DNA of 64,000 nucleotides from Peptoniphilus asaccharolyticus DSM 20463 (GTDB lineage: Bacteria > Bacillota > Clostridia > Tissierellales > Peptoniphilaceae): assembly GCF_900176115.1 (NCBI RefSeq), contig NZ_FWWR01000009.1, forward strand, positions 1 through 64,000. Reading direction: 5' to 3'. The position numbers were made by a program, and so were the translations under genes. Below the pieces are notes generated by a model, which searched no databases, was not told the DNA's origin, and saw nothing but the letters and a program-made list of their open reading frames with translations. Below, in pieces: positions 62,801 to 64,000 of this stretch. How positions within the stretch are numbered: the stretch's first letter is position 1; every line of letters begins with the position of its first letter.

Positions 62801-64000
62801 AAGTTGTTTTAAAAAGAGAAGCTTTAACAAAAGAAATAGAAACAGCTAAGAAGGTTGAACAAGGCAAGAAGACAGACGAAGCATTTAATGCCCTTAAGGC
62901 TGCTATAGCATCAGCAGAAAAAGTATTAAATAGTGCAACAGAACAAACTCAAATAGATGAAGCGGTAACTACATTAAATAGTGCTATAGAAGCTTTTAAA
63001 TCTAGTCCAGATAAAGAGGCACAATTAAACAAAACAGATCTTGATGCTAAGATAAAGGATGCCGAAAAGATAAGCCAAGGTAAAAAAAGCGAAGCTGCTT
63101 TTAAAACTTTAAAGGCTGCTATTGATGCTGCTAAAAATGTTTTAAATAGTGCCAACACTCAAGATCAAATCAACGAAGCTTTGACTAATTTAAATAGTGC
63201 AATAGATGCTTTTAATAGAAGCGATGATGTAAATGTTACACCAGGAGCAAGTGAAAAAGTTTACAACATACCTGTTAAGCTTATGCACTCATCTCAAGAT
63301 AAGGAGTCTATGGGAAATAAAGCTTTAGTATCTCCTGCTAAAGTAAGTATAAATGGCGATGATGTAAGTATTGATTTAACTTTCCAAGGTATTGAAATAC
63401 CTTTGGGTGCAACTAAATTTTACGGGCATTTGACTAATTTATTTAGTTTTAAGGACAATACTATAAGGGGAGAGGCAATTCAGGCTGAAGTTTTAGAACA
63501 AATGGAAGACCAGGGCATGGACGGATCTCAAAAACAATTCCCTAAGGTATTTAGAATTAAACTTACTAAAACTGAGTTTGATAATTTAACTGATAATACT
63601 CTTTATGTAAAAGTTTGGGTAGATGCTATGGACGGCATTGCCGGTGGCAAACCCGGTGCAGGGGCACAAAATGCAAGACTTGTATTTGACAAGAACAAGA
63701 TGACTGAAGCAACTCCCGGCGGAGAAACACCTACGCCGACACCTAATGTGCCAAGTAGGGAAGATGTTGTAGATGCTTTGAGAAGATATGCCAACTTAAG
63801 CGGACCTCAATACACTTATCAAAGTAACATGATGTATGTTAACGCATATAATTCTTTAATGAGCCTATTGACTAAACCTAATGTTACGGACATGCAAGTA
63901 AAATCTGCCATTGACAATTTAAAAGCTGCTGCGGCAGGACTTACATTAGATACAAGTAAGCCAAATAATTCAGGCAACAACCAAGGCTGGGGTAACAACC
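59869..64000 (+). CDS. Giant multi-NEAT/FIVAR surface protein (3' end outside window)
   Basis: Open for 1377 codons to the window end. Two tandem in-frame starts with near-identical beginnings (ATG 59869 and ATG 59899, both MKNKF) each have AAAGGAG. Signal peptide ends near NNQVYA. NEAT-like modules: a divergent one at about 60840-61200, one at about 61695-62140 (SMANNAIVPQAKVIY, WVDVMDGFNGGTPGAGAQVA) and one at about 63255-63710 (YNIPVKLMHSSQDKESMGNK, WVDAMDGIAGGKPGAGAQNA). Between them are FIVAR-like helical repeats of about 65-75 aa (62140-63230). The Pro/Gly/Asn-rich region at the end (NNSGNNQGWGNN) suggests a wall-spanning linker. Probably captures heme or hemoglobin and feeds the upstream transporter. 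Confidence 0.85.
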   Translation, partial: MKNKFIKEKKMKNKFLSLTMASLILVSSFPVNNQVYASMNTAVDAITQATENDNNILKELTKDADAKTIIIKDRSFTYRLKVFINKHANFVEGIVDETDLENGVYGSVAMIWGQFKGENKGLKKYGGKTFGEIKAMPKPEDIIVMGGQRDDIPKKVHEKILEFIAREDTKEGKTEKEKKNELAKNLYKYRYRYVYKDTKIWDVTTLSQFLESYDKARAVLEKSNPNDSEISERIKDLETKYKAIKAAPFSNEKFKELERQAEEKIKNKDSYTLSTITELQRVLAEVRNDFRAGKIKNLLQMNKAEEKLQKALDQLVTKEESKRRFNINGKLVQFGNESEDSMANNFMNPSILLIEESNSNIYEITFVKKEYLGVSSEVEKLKYNRDKENWQEASLISNANNIRTFRLVMNKADIDRIELKTFAKMGTPKLSEQDVILKLDQSTKRPEGSQLEEGNKKKLKEFLDSINELNKDINAGLYKEPESSQFAGKYVEATKLLEANQVTDEAIDRMIRSLMIIKQELKLKIVDDFAKKLENAEKITNDKASKEKYTETSLAKLKEAVDAGNAVWRKRYDQTKEEIARLINLLDTAMAELKEKGQEEEENSTEEKVFTAPVEIMKESDPTQKSMANNAIVPQAKVIYSGDKVKVELTFKGLTIGKSKGHLTNLFYFENNISPKENGNPIAAKIEKKFMDTGMDGKKEEFPQVFSFTIDRNLFEISDFLWCRVWVDVMDGFNGGTPGAGAQVARIVIDKTNLPKEEPLNKEELKNLIDEAKAIKQDDKTEEAFTKLQEAIKKAQELIDKINSKEDLENAKNELQKAIDEFKASPPEVTEAKNKPELEKLLKEQESLYKDVLNGEYKEEGSKLYLDKYKEAIKLLEDPQAKEEAIDDVIRSLKSIRQNRLVLKILDVFQDLIAKAEEITNKGNSDKKYTEDSFNKLKEAVAEANKYWLKRFEQPKEKIESLNKMLKDGLDGLKEVPKVVLKREALTKEIETAKKVEQGKKTDEAFNALKAAIASAEKVLNSATEQTQIDEAVTTLNSAIEAFKSSPDKEAQLNKTDLDAKIKDAEKISQGKKSEAAFKTLKAAIDAAKNVLNSANTQDQINEALTNLNSAIDAFNRSDDVNVTPGASEKVYNIPVKLMHSSQDKESMGNKALVSPAKVSINGDDVSIDLTFQGIEIPLGATKFYGHLTNLFSFKDNTIRGEAIQAEVLEQMEDQGMDGSQKQFPKVFRIKLTKTEFDNLTDNTLYVKVWVDAMDGIAGGKPGAGAQNARLVFDKNKMTEATPGGETPTPTPNVPSREDVVDALRRYANLSGPQYTYQSNMMYVNAYNSLMSLLTKPNVTDMQVKSAIDNLKAAAAGLTLDTSKPNNSGNNQGWGNN

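Overview
The window comes from a low-GC, Gram-positive anaerobe. AUG starts with AGGAGG-type Shine-Dalgarno sites, Clostridia-type phage and conjugative-element genes, large surface proteins with FIVAR/GA-like helical repeats and copper-amine-oxidase-like domains, and a NEAT/Shp-type heme-uptake locus all fit Gram-positive anaerobic cocci (Peptoniphilus/Anaerococcus/Finegoldia-like Tissierellia). The family-level guess is inference. I saw no rRNA, tRNA or CRISPR array.

Layout. (1) 1-4.9 kb: a decayed integrative mobilizable element with an N-terminally truncated tyrosine integrase, two MobC-like relaxosome proteins, a VapE-type primase/helicase gene split by an IS30-family element, and a candidate oriT, but no relaxase. 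(2) 5.0-11.3 kb: a very AT-rich defence operon. It encodes an XRE regulator, an EcoRI-type adenine methyltransferase, a C5-cytosine methyltransferase, a LAGLIDADG-like protein lacking the usual catalytic acids, a small PD-(D/E)XK nuclease-like protein, and an 862-aa PHP-phosphoesterase/SMC-like ATPase. This is the best candidate for an undescribed system. (3) 11.6-12.6 kb: a second IS30 element with a nonsense codon in its transposase. (4) 12.6-40.9 kb: a siphovirus-type prophage (DUF1492, HNH, terminases, HK97 head, tail with a -1 frameshift chaperone, lysis, a DUF2800/DUF2815/DNA polymerase module, two large serine recombinases). It carries two probable morons and several lesions in the packaging genes, so it is probably defective. 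(5) 40.9-43.5 kb: a DnaQ-BRCT gene and fragments of a conjugative element, including a frameshifted repA. (6) 43.5-49.7 kb: a 2074-aa secreted subtilase with GA-like repeats. (7) 50.0-54.0 kb: a cassette of a methyltransferase, an ATC-hydrolase-like protein and two membrane proteins, followed by fused fragments (DUF3847, VirD4, ABC exporter). (8) 54.2-64.0 kb: a heme acquisition operon (NEAT protein, Shp-like protein, IsdE-like lipoprotein, permease, ATPase, flavodoxin) and the start of a giant multi-NEAT surface protein running off the window.

How it works together. In the heme locus, surface NEAT/Shp proteins would pass heme to the lipoprotein and the ABC importer, and the flavodoxin may supply electrons for heme use in an anaerobe. 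In the defence operon, two methyltransferases of different chemistry would protect the host DNA, the nuclease and the LAGLIDADG protein would cut or recognise unmodified DNA, and the PHP-ATPase would be an added or linked effector. A recurrent oddity is that four genes (terS, portal, DUF3847, NEAT) have ATC, ATA, ATT and ATT exactly where a good Shine-Dalgarno and homology predict ATG.
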